Positions 25,917 to 35,189 of a stretch of DNA of 64,000 bases are shown here, in pieces. The notes below the pieces were generated by a model. The model did not search any database, was not told the origin of the DNA, and saw only the letters and a program-made list of their open reading frames with translations. The position numbers and the translations under genes were made by a program. How positions within the stretch are numbered: position 1 is the stretch's first letter; every line of letters starts with the position of its first letter. The stretch is from Collimonas sp. PA-H2 (GTDB taxonomy: Bacteria > Pseudomonadota > Gammaproteobacteria > Burkholderiales > Burkholderiaceae_D), in assembly GCF_002564105.1 (NCBI RefSeq), contig NZ_PDBX01000001.1, forward strand, positions 186,001-250,000, in the 5' to 3' direction.

Positions 25917-27536
25917 TTAGCGGGATAGTGTTTGGGTAACAAAGGTTTGGCGATTGGTGCCGTCGTATTTCAATGAATAGGACACGTCCATACGATCTGC
26001 CGGCCGCAGCGCATTGGGCTGCACCACATACTGAAACGCTTCCCCGTCCATCTCAGTGCTGGGCACGATCCATTTAGCGGTCTTGGCATCCTTAAACAGC
26101 TTTTTAAGAAAGGCATCGGTCTTTTTGACGGACACTTCCATGGGGAGCTGTAAAGCCTCTTTGGCAAAGCGCGTGACCCAATCATCGATCGAGCTGGACA
26201 TATCCGCCACCGAGATCAGTTTCTTCATCGACACCGCCGTCTTAGCGCAGGTCAGCGAATCGCTGAACACGTATTTGCCGCCGCCGTTGTATTTGACGTA
26301 GATCACCGGATTAATTTTGGCATCGGCCAGATCGCTCAAATCGTCGTCAGGCGAGTAGATCTGAACAATGCCCGTTCTATCCAGCGGCCAGTTTTTACCG
26401 GCAATGGGGTAGTTTTTAGGCGCAAAGCCATTGGCGTCCGTCTGGGCATTGCGCAAACAACGACGGGCCACGTTGTAAGCCGAGGTGCCGAGCACCACTT
26501 TGCCATTCAGACCTAGCGGGTCGTCTGACTTCAACGGCGCCCAGAATGCCTGGCAGTAGTGAGAATCGAAGTTCAGTTGCGCAATGAAGGCCATCGCCGC
26601 TTCCGGCGACAGTGTGCCTGGCACGTCCCAGGCAAATTGCCGGTTGGTGTCATAGGCCAGCTGGGCCAACGCCGACAGCAGCGCCGACGCATGCGAACCG
26701 CCGCTGACAATATAGGCGTAGTCGTGCTCCGTTTTCTGCAGCAAATCCCGCGCGCGTGCAAAGTCCGATACCCCGTAGGCGGTGCTGCCCTCGGTAAAAT
26801 AGGTCATCACAGGAGAGATGGCGAACTTGGGCCGGCCATTGGCATCCCGTCCGTAGGCATTCGATGTCGGCGCAATCTTGGCACCACTGCCCACCAGCAC
26901 TTCAACGTTTTCTGTCGTGCGCTCCACCACATCCGGCAAATAGGCGCTTTGCTGATAGTCGTCCAGGGCGTCCGGATTGAGCGACCCGACAAATTCGTAG
27001 AGGGTATTGCGGTCTTTATCGCGCAAGCGCAGCGTCACCTGCCGATTAGCAACGGGTGCGCCGTTCTCTGTCACCGCGTCAGCATGCAGCTCGACCACTA
27101 CGCCGTCGTTGTAGCATTCAAGATGCTTTACAGACAACAAGAATGGCTTGTCGGTCGGCACATCAGCCGCAACCGTAAATTGCAAGTCCATCGCTGGGGC
27201 CTCCGGTTGGGCCACGATGATAGTCGACAGCACGGCGGTGCTGGTCGTCAGACGCTGTACCACCGCTGAAGCCGCGCCCTTTTGCAAAGCCTCATAGACG
27301 TGGATATGCGCCTCGTTCAGCGCCGACGCACGCAATGACTCGCCGCGGCCTAGCTTCTTTTGGAAATTGCCACGATTCACACGGAACGGCTTATCGATGC
27401 GCCCGCGCGTGGCGCGCATGATGATGCCAAACACCTGATCGGAGTTATCCGGCGCATAGCCATCGGTCATATCCCGCAAGGGGTTCAGTTGCACGCCCGA
27501 CTGGGATCCAAGCTGCCGGTTAAAAGCAGTAGACAT
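25917..27536 (-). CDS. Contractile tail sheath-like protein
   Basis: A 539-residue structural protein with sheath-like features: SDFARARDLLQKTEHDYAYI, YIVSGGSHASALLSALAQLA, the segment AYNVARRCLRNAQTDANGFA, and a C-terminal domain of tube/sheath type (MDVSYSLKYDGTNRQTFVTQ). Sheaths form the outer contracting sleeve of myovirus tails. Its size fits, and the tube, spike and hub genes lie nearby. The match to classical sheath families is distant. Confidence 0.65.
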   Translation of the reverse strand: MSTAFNRQLGSQSGVQLNPLRDMTDGYAPDNSDQVFGIIMRATRGRIDKPFRVNRGNFQKKLGRGESLRASALNEAHIHVYEALQKGAASAVVQRLTTSTAVLSTIIVAQPEAPAMDLQFTVAADVPTDKPFLLSVKHLECYNDGVVVELHADAVTENGAPVANRQVTLRLRDKDRNTLYEFVGSLNPDALDDYQQSAYLPDVVERTTENVEVLVGSGAKIAPTSNAYGRDANGRPKFAISPVMTYFTEGSTAYGVSDFARARDLLQKTEHDYAYIVSGGSHASALLSALAQLAYDTNRQFAWDVPGTLSPEAAMAFIAQLNFDSHYCQAFWAPLKSDDPLGLNGKVVLGTSAYNVARRCLRNAQTDANGFAPKNYPIAGKNWPLDRTGIVQIYSPDDDLSDLADAKINPVIYVKYNGGGKYVFSDSLTCAKTAVSMKKLISVADMSSSIDDWVTRFAKEALQLPMEVSVKKTDAFLKKLFKDAKTAKWIVPSTEMDGEAFQYVVQPNALRPADRMDVSYSLKYDGTNRQTFVTQTLSR

Positions 27537-27545
27537 AGAATTTCC

Positions 27546-27974
27546 TTATTTTTTGTCGGTATTGGCCGCGTCGTCCGCTGGCGTGTCCGCCGGCGACCTA
27601 GGCTCAGCGGTAGCCTTTTTCTGGCTTTTACCGGTAGCTGGAACCTTGGCGGCCACCTCATCAGGCCGACCGTCTTCCAACGTATCCAGTGCCATCGCAT
27701 CGCCCCATTGGTTCAGTTCCGACAGAGAATCCACGTCCGACGCAAAGCGCGTCAGCTGGGCGTGATCCTTGAACGTGACCTCAATTTGGTTGTCTGGCGC
27801 GCTGAAATTGGGTTTCAGCTCGGCCCGGACGTCCGGAAACACCAGGTTGCGCGGTGTGTTATTCGTAAGTCGCAAAGCAAGAGGAAACTCGGATTTCCCG
27901 AATGCCTCTTCGACCAATGCATTGACGCTCTTCCCCGTCAGGGAAGAAGCGCCCAAATGTAATGTGTTTGCCAT
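27546..27974 (-). CDS. Hypothetical phage protein between capsid and sheath genes
   Basis: A 142-residue protein. The first 100 residues look folded (LALRLTNNTPRNLVFPDVRA), and the last 40 form a low-complexity tail rich in Ala, Lys and Pro. A GGAGCAG site precedes the ATG, and the gene sits 9 bases before the sheath gene. It may be a head decoration or completion protein, judged by position only. Confidence 0.5.
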   Translation of the reverse strand: MANTLHLGASSLTGKSVNALVEEAFGKSEFPLALRLTNNTPRNLVFPDVRAELKPNFSAPDNQIEVTFKDHAQLTRFASDVDSLSELNQWGDAMALDTLEDGRPDEVAAKVPATGKSQKKATAEPRSPADTPADDAANTDKK

Positions 27975-28001
27975 TTGTGCTGCTCCTTCAGTGTGGGTGG
28001 A

Positions 28002-29675
28002 TTAGTCGAGATTGATCACTTCGATGACAGCACATCCCATCGCGGACGGGAGATGTGGATTTACCGCCGTGAAATTGCGCGCATAGAAGCCCTGCTTGTA
28101 GCGTTGGTCTTCGTCGGCGTTCATGTTGATCAACATCGGCGCCACGGCGTCGCCGAGGACGAACGGGTTGCGCGCCACCTGGGTCGAACGGCCGATACAG
28201 ATGATCCGCGATGTTTTATGGTCCACATCCACGATACGCGGCGAGTAATACACCTCGTACAGGCCAAACAGCCGACCGACGCGATAGATGCCAGGACGTG
28301 CAGTCACACCGGATGGCGTAAACAGCGTGCTAGGCAGGCCCAGGAGCATCGCCGCCATCTTCTTCGAGACGTACAAGTGCGTGATGCCGTGATCCATGGT
28401 GTCTTCCGCCATCTGCTGGCTGGCCGCACCGAGGATGCAGGTGCCGTCCTGCCAGATCTGCGCACGGGTCTTTTCCAAGCCTTGGGTATCCCACTTGAAA
28501 TCCCAAACCATGGCGTTGTTGGCACCAATGCGGGCGGCCTTCTCCAGCACCTGGTAATGACGCTCGTTGGCAAATTGATTGCGAATGGCCAGCATGGATT
28601 CGCCCATGGGATTCAAGCCGATTTCATTCGCCATCTGCGTTTGACTATCGGTCGACACAAAGGCGTTGGCCTTCCATGGCGAAGCACGCAAGATAAAGCG
28701 CGTCGCAATGGTATTGACGATCGGGATAATGCCCTTGTTGTTCTCGAAATCGATCACCGCTTCAGCTATCACCGGGGTATTCGCTGGCAAGGCCGGCACG
28801 GTCGTGACTTTCACCGCGCCGGTATCAGAATTCATCGAACCGGACACGGTAAAGAGCGTACTGCCCAGGCGCACATAGCCGCTGATCGGCGAGGCAGAAG
28901 CCGGCGCGTCCGCGCTGGTCTCTTTCGCCACTGGCAAGCCGTTGATGTAGATGATGGTGCGGCCCTTGAGCAACTTGGCCGACGGCGCATCCTGGTCGCA
29001 GGTATCCGCGGTCAGTTGAATCGGCGTCACCTTACCGCCGAAGTCGTCACCGGTGCGCTTCAGCAAGTGGGTGCGCTGTGCCGAGGTATAGGCTCGACCG
29101 CTCAAGACACCATCCATCAGGTCGCCGGCGCCATAATGACCGAAGGTGCTACCAGCTTCATGCGAGACGATCACCAGCGGCGCTTCGTTAGAGCCGATAT
29201 CGGCCGGCAGGTAGTTCGCCACCGGAATGGCTTCGGCCATGGCCGCCGTGATCGAGATTACGGCGCGGTTCTGTTGCAAGGACATCGGATCGTGCGCCAG
29301 GTTGGAGGCCGAGTCGAGCTTGTACTTGGAACGCGCGCTTTCCGACGTCGCATAGGCTTGGTGGATGGCCCATTGCAGCACGTCGGCGGTTGGCTCGACG
29401 CCGTGTTCGGCCTCGTAGAAGGCCGCACCGTCCAGTATGGCGCCAGCGATGCCGGCACGGCCATCGCCCGACTCATCAAAGAGGATCTGCAGATCCTCTG
29501 GGACCTCGACGCCAGTAATCGATACGGATAGGCTTTGGGCATCAGCAATGAATGCACCGGCACTGGCAGAATCAAACACGCCGGTGCTGCTGACCGCAGT
29601 TTCCTTCAATTTCGTGTAAAACGTACTGACTTTTTCTGTTTTTGCGTTGTTATATTCCGCATGTTGCTTTGGCAT
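28002..29675 (-). CDS. Major capsid protein (HK97-fold type)
   Basis: A 557-residue head protein. Its C-terminal half has the texture of large myovirus capsid proteins: AIRNQFANERHYQVLEKAAR, the segment GVTARPGIYRVGRLFGLYEV, then VLGDAVAPMLINMNADEDQR and FYARNFTAVNPH. An Ig-like beta insertion (GSTLFTVSGSMNSDTGAVKV) occurs near residue 270. AAGGGTG precedes the ATG. It is the first gene of a minus-strand run ending in lysis. Capsid identity rests on these patterns and length. Confidence 0.72.
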   Translation of the reverse strand: MPKQHAEYNNAKTEKVSTFYTKLKETAVSSTGVFDSASAGAFIADAQSLSVSITGVEVPEDLQILFDESGDGRAGIAGAILDGAAFYEAEHGVEPTADVLQWAIHQAYATSESARSKYKLDSASNLAHDPMSLQQNRAVISITAAMAEAIPVANYLPADIGSNEAPLVIVSHEAGSTFGHYGAGDLMDGVLSGRAYTSAQRTHLLKRTGDDFGGKVTPIQLTADTCDQDAPSAKLLKGRTIIYINGLPVAKETSADAPASASPISGYVRLGSTLFTVSGSMNSDTGAVKVTTVPALPANTPVIAEAVIDFENNKGIIPIVNTIATRFILRASPWKANAFVSTDSQTQMANEIGLNPMGESMLAIRNQFANERHYQVLEKAARIGANNAMVWDFKWDTQGLEKTRAQIWQDGTCILGAASQQMAEDTMDHGITHLYVSKKMAAMLLGLPSTLFTPSGVTARPGIYRVGRLFGLYEVYYSPRIVDVDHKTSRIICIGRSTQVARNPFVLGDAVAPMLINMNADEDQRYKQGFYARNFTAVNPHLPSAMGCAVIEVINLD

Positions 29676-29932
29676 AGATCACCCTTGTCGTAATTAAGAT
29701 TTGCCCCAATGTCGGCGCAGGTGAAGTACCCACGCGGTATGTGCAATTCCATTATTACGCGGTGACGTAGTGCTACTTTTGAAGGTTTTCCATGTTTACG
29801 TGATTTATAATTGGTATTCTAGTGGTATTTAATATCCTTGCTTCCATAGCGTCTCTCTCAGAAGTTGCCATTGTCTTAATCCGCAATATCTAGTAATATA
29901 AAATTCACAAACACTACATATAGTGGGTTGTC

Positions 29933-30607
29933 ATGGAAAAAGATGAAATTGCATCACTAGCCTACGACACCCATAAGATTATTTGGCGTAATCGGGTCAA
30001 ACTCAACATTGACTCTGGTCCCCTTGTGGAAATGTTACATCCTTCAATTGGAGCTGCTGCTCATGGGATCAGGTATGAAGCTTGTACCGACCTTGGACGG
30101 TTTGGTCACCGGGGAGAACACTTTGCCGTTGCCGGGCTTCTCAATCGACCGCAGGGACTAATCCAAGTTAGTGATCTTTTCTGTGAGACAACCCAGAGGT
30201 TCACTGGAGCTCACGAGCTCGGTCACTACATTCTCCACGATGACGAAGTGATGCATCGTGATCGCCCAATTGTCGGTGGAAGTCTTGCGCAAATAAAACG
30301 AACAGCAAAAGAATGGCAAGCGGATCACTTTGCTGCTTGTTTTCTAATGCCAGAAAAATTGGTATTCAAAGCTTTCGAGATTCGATTCGGATCGCGAAAA
30401 CCATTCGAATTTGGGGACAACGCGGCCTACTGGTTGAGGCCACACGACCCTGAAAGCGTCTTCAATTCTAATATTGATGAGCAGGCTGCAATTCTGGCGA
30501 CGGCTACGCGTTACGGAGGAGTTTTGTTTCCTAAGCTATGTGATGAGTTTCGAGTGTCGATTTCTGCCATGGCAATACGTCTCATTGAGCTTGGCCTCGT
30601 AGCGTAA
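29933..30607 (+). CDS. ImmA/IrrE-type zinc metallopeptidase
   Basis: A 224-residue cytoplasmic peptidase with the zinc motif HELGH (His94, Glu95, His98) and the downstream ligand motif EWQADHFAACFLMP with Glu127. ImmA/IrrE enzymes cleave repressors, for example to induce mobile elements or stress genes. Here no helix-turn-helix repressor gene is adjacent, which is unusual. It is on the plus strand between minus-strand prophage genes, with its own 257-base upstream gap, typical of a cargo (moron) gene. The substrate is unknown. Confidence 0.85.
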   Translation: MEKDEIASLAYDTHKIIWRNRVKLNIDSGPLVEMLHPSIGAAAHGIRYEACTDLGRFGHRGEHFAVAGLLNRPQGLIQVSDLFCETTQRFTGAHELGHYILHDDEVMHRDRPIVGGSLAQIKRTAKEWQADHFAACFLMPEKLVFKAFEIRFGSRKPFEFGDNAAYWLRPHDPESVFNSNIDEQAAILATATRYGGVLFPKLCDEFRVSISAMAIRLIELGLVA

Positions 30608-30629
30608 ATCAGCGGTATCAGTATTAGAA

Positions 30630-31109
30630 TCAAACGCTCAAGGCAGCAATATTGTCCTTGATCATAGCAATGGCGGTGTCCAATGCCATCGATTTTTCTT
30701 GCAAGGCGATCTCCATTCTTGGCGCAGCAGTCCGTATGCTATCCGGCAACTGGATACGCACCTTCGCCATCGCAACCTGAAACTTGGAACGGCCTGCATC
30801 CATCATGCCGACCATCTCACCAATGGCCGCCACCTGGTCGTCCTGATGTTTGAGCGGTACAACCCTCCCGTTCAATTTCACTTGAAAAATATCCCCCGAT
30901 TGTTTTATGGAGAACGTCACCACTTGGCTGTCGGCGAACGTCAGCATCATTTCCCGGTAGGACACGCCGGATGAGCGCTTGATATTGGGAGATATATCGC
31001 CCTGGACGATATGGGAACCCGCACGCGCGAAATAGCGTACTACCGTCCGGGTTGCCGCATCTTTCTTGCTGCCCATGTCGTCAAAGCTGAAAATGAGATT
31101 CTTTGCCAT
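30630..31109 (-). CDS. Hypothetical phage protein
   Basis: A 159-residue protein with beta-rich N-terminus (SQVVTFSIKQSGDIFQVKLN) and a helical C-terminus (MEIALQEKSMALDTAIAMIK). AGGAAAG precedes the ATG, and it follows the spike gene by 21 bases. No family is recognised. Position suggests a baseplate or packaging accessory. Confidence 0.5.
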   Translation of the reverse strand: MAKNLIFSFDDMGSKKDAATRTVVRYFARAGSHIVQGDISPNIKRSSGVSYREMMLTFADSQVVTFSIKQSGDIFQVKLNGRVVPLKHQDDQVAAIGEMVGMMDAGRSKFQVAMAKVRIQLPDSIRTAAPRMEIALQEKSMALDTAIAMIKDNIAALSV

Positions 31110-31130
31110 TTCTTTCCTAAGTGAAGTTAA

Positions 31131-31724
31131 TTATGCTTTTGCGCGGCCAGTAGGCGGGCCATCGTGTTCTTCGTGATGGTGCGATTCCACTCCGATGCCG
31201 TTGCTGACAATCTCGCCACCGGTATTCTCAATACCGCCTTGTATCTTGGCCGATGCCCCGCTGCTGCTGCCGGAACCTGCCAACCCGCCTTGATACGTGA
31301 GCAGTCCAACGGAAGTAACCTTTTCGGAAAACGTTGCCTGCGGCGTTTTAACGTCGACCATTTCGCTAGCATTGATCTCGTAGCGCGCGCAGTTGACACG
31401 GAATATCCCGTCCGCGGTCAGCTCAATGTTCGCGTGGTGCCAACGCCGCCAGTCAATCGCGTTGCCGGCCCTAGCATTTCGAAAGCCGGTAATGATCGGG
31501 TAGCGCGGGTCGCCGCCCTCGAATGCCAACCAGACAAGATCACCTGCAACTATCTCGATCTCAGTCGCGTGACTGGCCGCCTTGCTCTTGTCGCCAATCG
31601 GATATTCAATCTCCGCCAACGGCAGCACATCGGCGCCATCTGTCAGACCTGGAATCTCGACACGGCACTCGCGCGAGGCCGCCAGGTAGGATCGGACGAT
31701 GCCGGGAATACGGGAAGGCAGCAT
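31131..31724 (-). CDS. Baseplate spike protein, gpV/gp45 type
   Basis: A 197-residue protein with an OB-fold-like N-terminal domain (GDLVWLAFEGGDPRYPIITG) and a beta-helical segment (NIELTADGIFRVNCARYEIN), ending in a histidine-rich tip (ESHHHEEHDGPPTGRAKA). Such tips bind metal at the point of the membrane-piercing spike. This matches phage baseplate assembly protein V. A GGAAGAATAACT leader precedes the ATG. It follows the hub gene with a 2-base gap. Confidence 0.8.
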   Translation of the reverse strand: MLPSRIPGIVRSYLAASRECRVEIPGLTDGADVLPLAEIEYPIGDKSKAASHATEIEIVAGDLVWLAFEGGDPRYPIITGFRNARAGNAIDWRRWHHANIELTADGIFRVNCARYEINASEMVDVKTPQATFSEKVTSVGLLTYQGGLAGSGSSSGASAKIQGGIENTGGEIVSNGIGVESHHHEEHDGPPTGRAKA

Positions 31725-31726
31725 AG

Positions 31727-32620
31727 TTATTCTTCCAACGTGCCAAGCCAGAACTTGGAATACAGGCGGCTATCGCCGCCGTCCGATCCGCTCTCAAAGG
31801 CATGTGCAGCGGTGATGATGGCGTAGTTGACGCGCTCTATCTGAATGACCTTGCCAGCATTGACGGTAGGTAAATAGTCCGATTTCAAGATTTTTTTCTG
31901 AATCAGCGCGCGGGTCATGTTCCACAGCATGCGGGTATCGGTTCTTGGCTGATAGCCAATAGCGCGCACCTTGGAACGATTGCCATAGACAAATGCACCG
32001 GATGCGTCAGTCGAAAAGAAAGACGGCACCTCGTGGCGCTCCATGAAGCCGCTATCGATATTCTCGGTCGTATCTTGTTCCAGGCACAGAATCGGCTCTT
32101 GCTTAAAAATATCCTGCAGGCGAATGAACGTGACTTCACGGCCGTCTGTATAAATCGCGCCGCCCTCTTCCTGCAGCACCTTGGCGACTTCATAGCTCGG
32201 CACGCCGCCGGCGTAACAGGCAAAGCGTGCGATCGGACAATCCGCATTGATTTTGACGCGCGCACCAGAGGCGCCATAGATACTGCCCAGCGTCGCGCCC
32301 TCTTTGATCACGGCTGTCTTGCGGCGGAACGCGATCTGATGACAAGGCTCAAACAGCGCCACAATGTGCAACGCTGCCATCTGCTCGTTACCCTGGACGT
32401 TCGCAGACACCTTGCTGCGCTGAACCTGAACGATGCGAAATACGTACCCCTCGCTGGCTACGCTGATGGTTTCGCCTTGCTGCAGCCCCGCGACCATTGC
32501 CTCTGTCGCCCTGACAACCGCCTCTAGCGTCATCGGCACCGGCGCCAGATCGGAATGCAGGCAGACGCTCAGCAGCAGATCGCCGCGCAGCACCGTGCCG
32601 GATGACAAAATCATCTGCAT
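31727..32620 (-). CDS. Baseplate hub-like protein
   Basis: A 297-residue structural protein directly upstream of the spike gene, as hub (gpD/gp27-like) genes are. It has alternating strand and loop texture (FRIVQVQRSKVSANVQGNEQ), and a domain around CPIARFACYAGGVPSYEVAK resembles the late-control/gp27 fold. Family assignment is by context and texture. Confidence 0.6.
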   Translation of the reverse strand: MQMILSSGTVLRGDLLLSVCLHSDLAPVPMTLEAVVRATEAMVAGLQQGETISVASEGYVFRIVQVQRSKVSANVQGNEQMAALHIVALFEPCHQIAFRRKTAVIKEGATLGSIYGASGARVKINADCPIARFACYAGGVPSYEVAKVLQEEGGAIYTDGREVTFIRLQDIFKQEPILCLEQDTTENIDSGFMERHEVPSFFSTDASGAFVYGNRSKVRAIGYQPRTDTRMLWNMTRALIQKKILKSDYLPTVNAGKVIQIERVNYAIITAAHAFESGSDGGDSRLYSKFWLGTLEE

Positions 32621-32623
32621 CGG

Positions 32624-33109
32624 CTAGACCGTCACAATCGGCATGCAGAACATCAAGCGCTGCACGTCCGTCTCTTTTTGGACGATATCCTGGGCAATCT
32701 CGGATGCCGAGCGGCCATAGACGTCCACGCCCAGAGAGCGCGACGCCTCCAGGTAGACGGCGTTTTCTCGCTCGACGTAGAGTATGAACAGCGGGCGCAC
32801 GATTGCCCATTCGCTCTGCGTCAGCGGCGTGTCGATCTCGACAAAATCGCTCGTCGGATATAGGTTGTCCGGAACAGGAAAACGTGGATACGACGATGAA
32901 GACTCCCACGGGTTACGCACCTCAGGAAGCGTCAGTGCGCTAGTGGTCGCCGACAGCAAAGCGTCAAACGTCCCGTAGCCACCGCAATATCTGGCGGCGG
33001 CCAGCGCCTGGGCAAGTACCGTTTCTTCTTCCAGCACAATACCCACCGGCCGTTCTTTTTCGCAAAAGAGCAATGCCAGCACCTTCAGTGTTTTAGAAAG
33101 CTCCCCCAT
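32624..33109 (-). CDS. Hypothetical phage structural protein
   Basis: A 161-residue protein starting MGELSKTLKVLALLFCEKER, 6 bases after the tube gene stop. A longer frame from 33199 would overlap the tube gene and is unlikely. The middle part (PRFPVPDNLYPTSDFVEIDT, then PLTQSEWAIVRPLFILYVER) looks like a head-tail or tail completion protein, but no family is certain. Confidence 0.55.
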   Translation of the reverse strand: MGELSKTLKVLALLFCEKERPVGIVLEEETVLAQALAAARYCGGYGTFDALLSATTSALTLPEVRNPWESSSSYPRFPVPDNLYPTSDFVEIDTPLTQSEWAIVRPLFILYVERENAVYLEASRSLGVDVYGRSASEIAQDIVQKETDVQRLMFCMPIVTV

Positions 33110-33114
33110 GGCGC

Positions 33115-33603
33115 TTAAGTATTGCCCGGAATTTCTTCGTTGAAGTAGTGGAAAAACAGCGTGCCCGAGATATTGAGTACCTGCGAACGGTTTTCCCAAT
33201 CACGATCCGGGTTATCCAGCTGGATGAAGCAATCATAAATCGGCTTAGCGACGGAGAACTTGGACGGTGTACCTTCGTACACCTTGGCATTGAATTTGCC
33301 GCCGGTACGGATCAGGTTCAGCATCATTTTGGAGACGTGGCCGGCCTTGGTCTCCATCAAGGTAATTTGGCCTTGCTGGTTGATTTTGGCCTGCTGCGCC
33401 TCCCACTTCGCCGCGCCGAGCGGCATGGGGATTTCAATTTCGCCGGCGCTGGAGAGCTCAGGCCACGGAAACTGCTTGGTCAGCAGCCACATTTGCTCAA
33501 AGCCCTCGATTTCGAAGGCGGCATCGCTGGAGATGGCTTTGTCGCCCATCGCCCGAGTGGTGTTGTAGAGGCTCTGTAGGTAGGCGGGATTGGATACGGT
33601 CAT
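33115..33603 (-). CDS. Phage tail tube protein (gp19-like)
   Basis: A 162-residue beta-rich protein with tube-like features: FEQMWLLTKQFPWPELSSAG near the start, GGKFNAKVYEG in the middle, and YDCFIQLDNPDRDWENRSQV near the end. Length and composition match T4 gp19-type tube subunits, which form the inner tail conduit. GAGGGA precedes the ATG. It is the first structural gene after the patatin insertion. Confidence 0.68.
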   Translation of the reverse strand: MTVSNPAYLQSLYNTTRAMGDKAISSDAAFEIEGFEQMWLLTKQFPWPELSSAGEIEIPMPLGAAKWEAQQAKINQQGQITLMETKAGHVSKMMLNLIRTGGKFNAKVYEGTPSKFSVAKPIYDCFIQLDNPDRDWENRSQVLNISGTLFFHYFNEEIPGNT

Positions 33604-33923
33604 GGTTCCCTCATGGGGGTAAGTTAGATGATGCGCCTAACTTTACCGGTCGATGAAGGTACAAACCGGGGGAGTTTTCCACGTTCAACCTTTTCGGCGC
33701 CGTTTGTCGCATTTACCCCAACATCGCCATATGCAAATCATTACGGCTCCCCAACAATTCCCACCAGAAATAATTTCACATATCAAAAATGTAAACTTGT
33801 TTCCATCAGGGAAGCTGCTAAAGTGAAAAATAATCCCAGCTTGCGCCAGGATAGGATTGCCGCAAGGCGTCACCGCAGTCTCAGTCCATACCAACTACTC
33901 ACAAAAAATGGGAGGGAGACGTC
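33604..33923. other. Intergenic region upstream of the patatin gene
   Basis: This 320-base gap separates the minus-strand tube gene from the plus-strand patatin gene and should hold divergent promoters. It is more AT-rich than the flanking structural genes. I see no RNA gene or convincing -35/-10 pair. GGGAGGGAG at its right end is the patatin ribosome site. Confidence 0.5.
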
Positions 33924-35162
33924 ATGACTTTTCGCATCTTGTCGCTTGATGGTGGCGGCACGTGGGCACTCATCCAGGCGCGCGCGCTCCAGAAAATATT
34001 CGGCCCAGATATATCGGGACATGAAATTTTGTCCCATTTTGATTTGGTGACGGCGAACTCCGGTGGAAATCTTGTTTTGGGAGGGTTGATTGAAAATTGG
34101 TCTCCTTCCAAGATCCTTCAATTGTTTTTGGACAGCTCTGAGCGAAGCAAGATATTCGTGCCGCTCAACCCCTTCGAGCATCCAATTGATGCGGTGCTGG
34201 AAGCTCTGGTTGGACTTGGTCCAAAATTTTCTACATCACGCAAGTTTGTAGGTCTTCGAAATCTGCTAACGAATTATGGGGATATGTCTCTGGACAAAAT
34301 TCCTAAATGTATTAAGGGCAAGGGAGGACGAAGCCCTGAATTTCTTATCCCGGCTTTCGACTACGACCGACAGCGTGCGGTATTTTTCCGCTCAGATCTC
34401 TCATCTTTGTCAAATAGCTCACCGGGTTCACCTGCACCGACATTAGCGCAAGCGATTCACGCGTCGAGCACTGCTCCTGTTAACTACTTCGATCAACCTG
34501 CTCAACTCAATATCCAAGGCAGCAATGTGACACAGAATTTCTGGGACGGCGGCGTGGGTGGTTATAACAATCCTGTACTGGCCGGAATTATTGAGGCTGT
34601 TGCCAATATTGGGGTGCCTCGGTATCCAGATTCTCTTGGATCGATTCGCGCGCTCAGTATCGGGAATGGCAATACTGTGCTACCAATACAAGACGCGCAG
34701 TTCAAAAAAACACAATATGCCAATCTCGTCCACCATCAAGTCGCGCCAGGACTGAAGAATGATATTCGTGAACTGGCAACGAGCATCCTAGATGATCCTC
34801 CAGATGCCGCCAGCTTCATCTCTCACGTGGTGCTTGGCGGCCATCTCCCTTCAGTGTCCGGGAAGCCTATCGTCGATGGAAATTTAGTTCGCCTGAATCC
34901 TTTAATTCAGCCTGTGCTTGATAGAGCAAGCCAAACATGGATGTTGCCAGCGGGACTCAACGACGTACAGTTTGCAGATCTCTTAAAAATCAGCTTGGCG
35001 GCGGTTAAGCAGAATGAAGTGGACTTAATCCTATTCTTTTGCGATGCATGGATAGCAAACAAGGTCCCAAACCAGGCGATCAAGACCGACTCCGATTTGA
35101 GCCCTCTTATAGGGCATGCGCTGTTCTCAGATGCTATCGCTACGTGGGCAAAGATTAAGTAA
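33924..35162 (+). CDS. Patatin-like phospholipase, prophage cargo
   Basis: A 412-residue cytoplasmic lipid hydrolase. It has the oxyanion loop SLDGGGTWAL (Gly10-12), a nucleophile elbow TANSGGN with Ser46, and the catalytic Asp208 in FWDGGVGGYNNP, so the Ser-Asp dyad is complete. The elbow is NSGGN rather than the usual GTSTG. Patatin phospholipases hydrolyse membrane phospholipids, and related proteins are effectors in anti-phage systems such as CBASS. Here no cyclase or other partner gene is adjacent. It is on the plus strand between two minus-strand tail genes and more AT-rich than they are, so it is cargo. Both a defence role and a virulence or lysis role are possible. Confidence 0.85.
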   Translation: MTFRILSLDGGGTWALIQARALQKIFGPDISGHEILSHFDLVTANSGGNLVLGGLIENWSPSKILQLFLDSSERSKIFVPLNPFEHPIDAVLEALVGLGPKFSTSRKFVGLRNLLTNYGDMSLDKIPKCIKGKGGRSPEFLIPAFDYDRQRAVFFRSDLSSLSNSSPGSPAPTLAQAIHASSTAPVNYFDQPAQLNIQGSNVTQNFWDGGVGGYNNPVLAGIIEAVANIGVPRYPDSLGSIRALSIGNGNTVLPIQDAQFKKTQYANLVHHQVAPGLKNDIRELATSILDDPPDAASFISHVVLGGHLPSVSGKPIVDGNLVRLNPLIQPVLDRASQTWMLPAGLNDVQFADLLKISLAAVKQNEVDLILFFCDAWIANKVPNQAIKTDSDLSPLIGHALFSDAIATWAKIK

Positions 35163-35189
35163 CAAAGGATATGTGAGAACAGCATGTCG

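Noticed and set aside
27975..29531. Long plus-strand frame opposite the capsid gene
   Set aside because: Arg/His-rich shadow translation with no ribosome site; the minus strand carries the capsid protein.
33924..35162. CBASS defence operon
   Set aside because: Only the patatin effector-like gene is present; no CD-NTase, Cap2/Cap3 or other partner is next to it.
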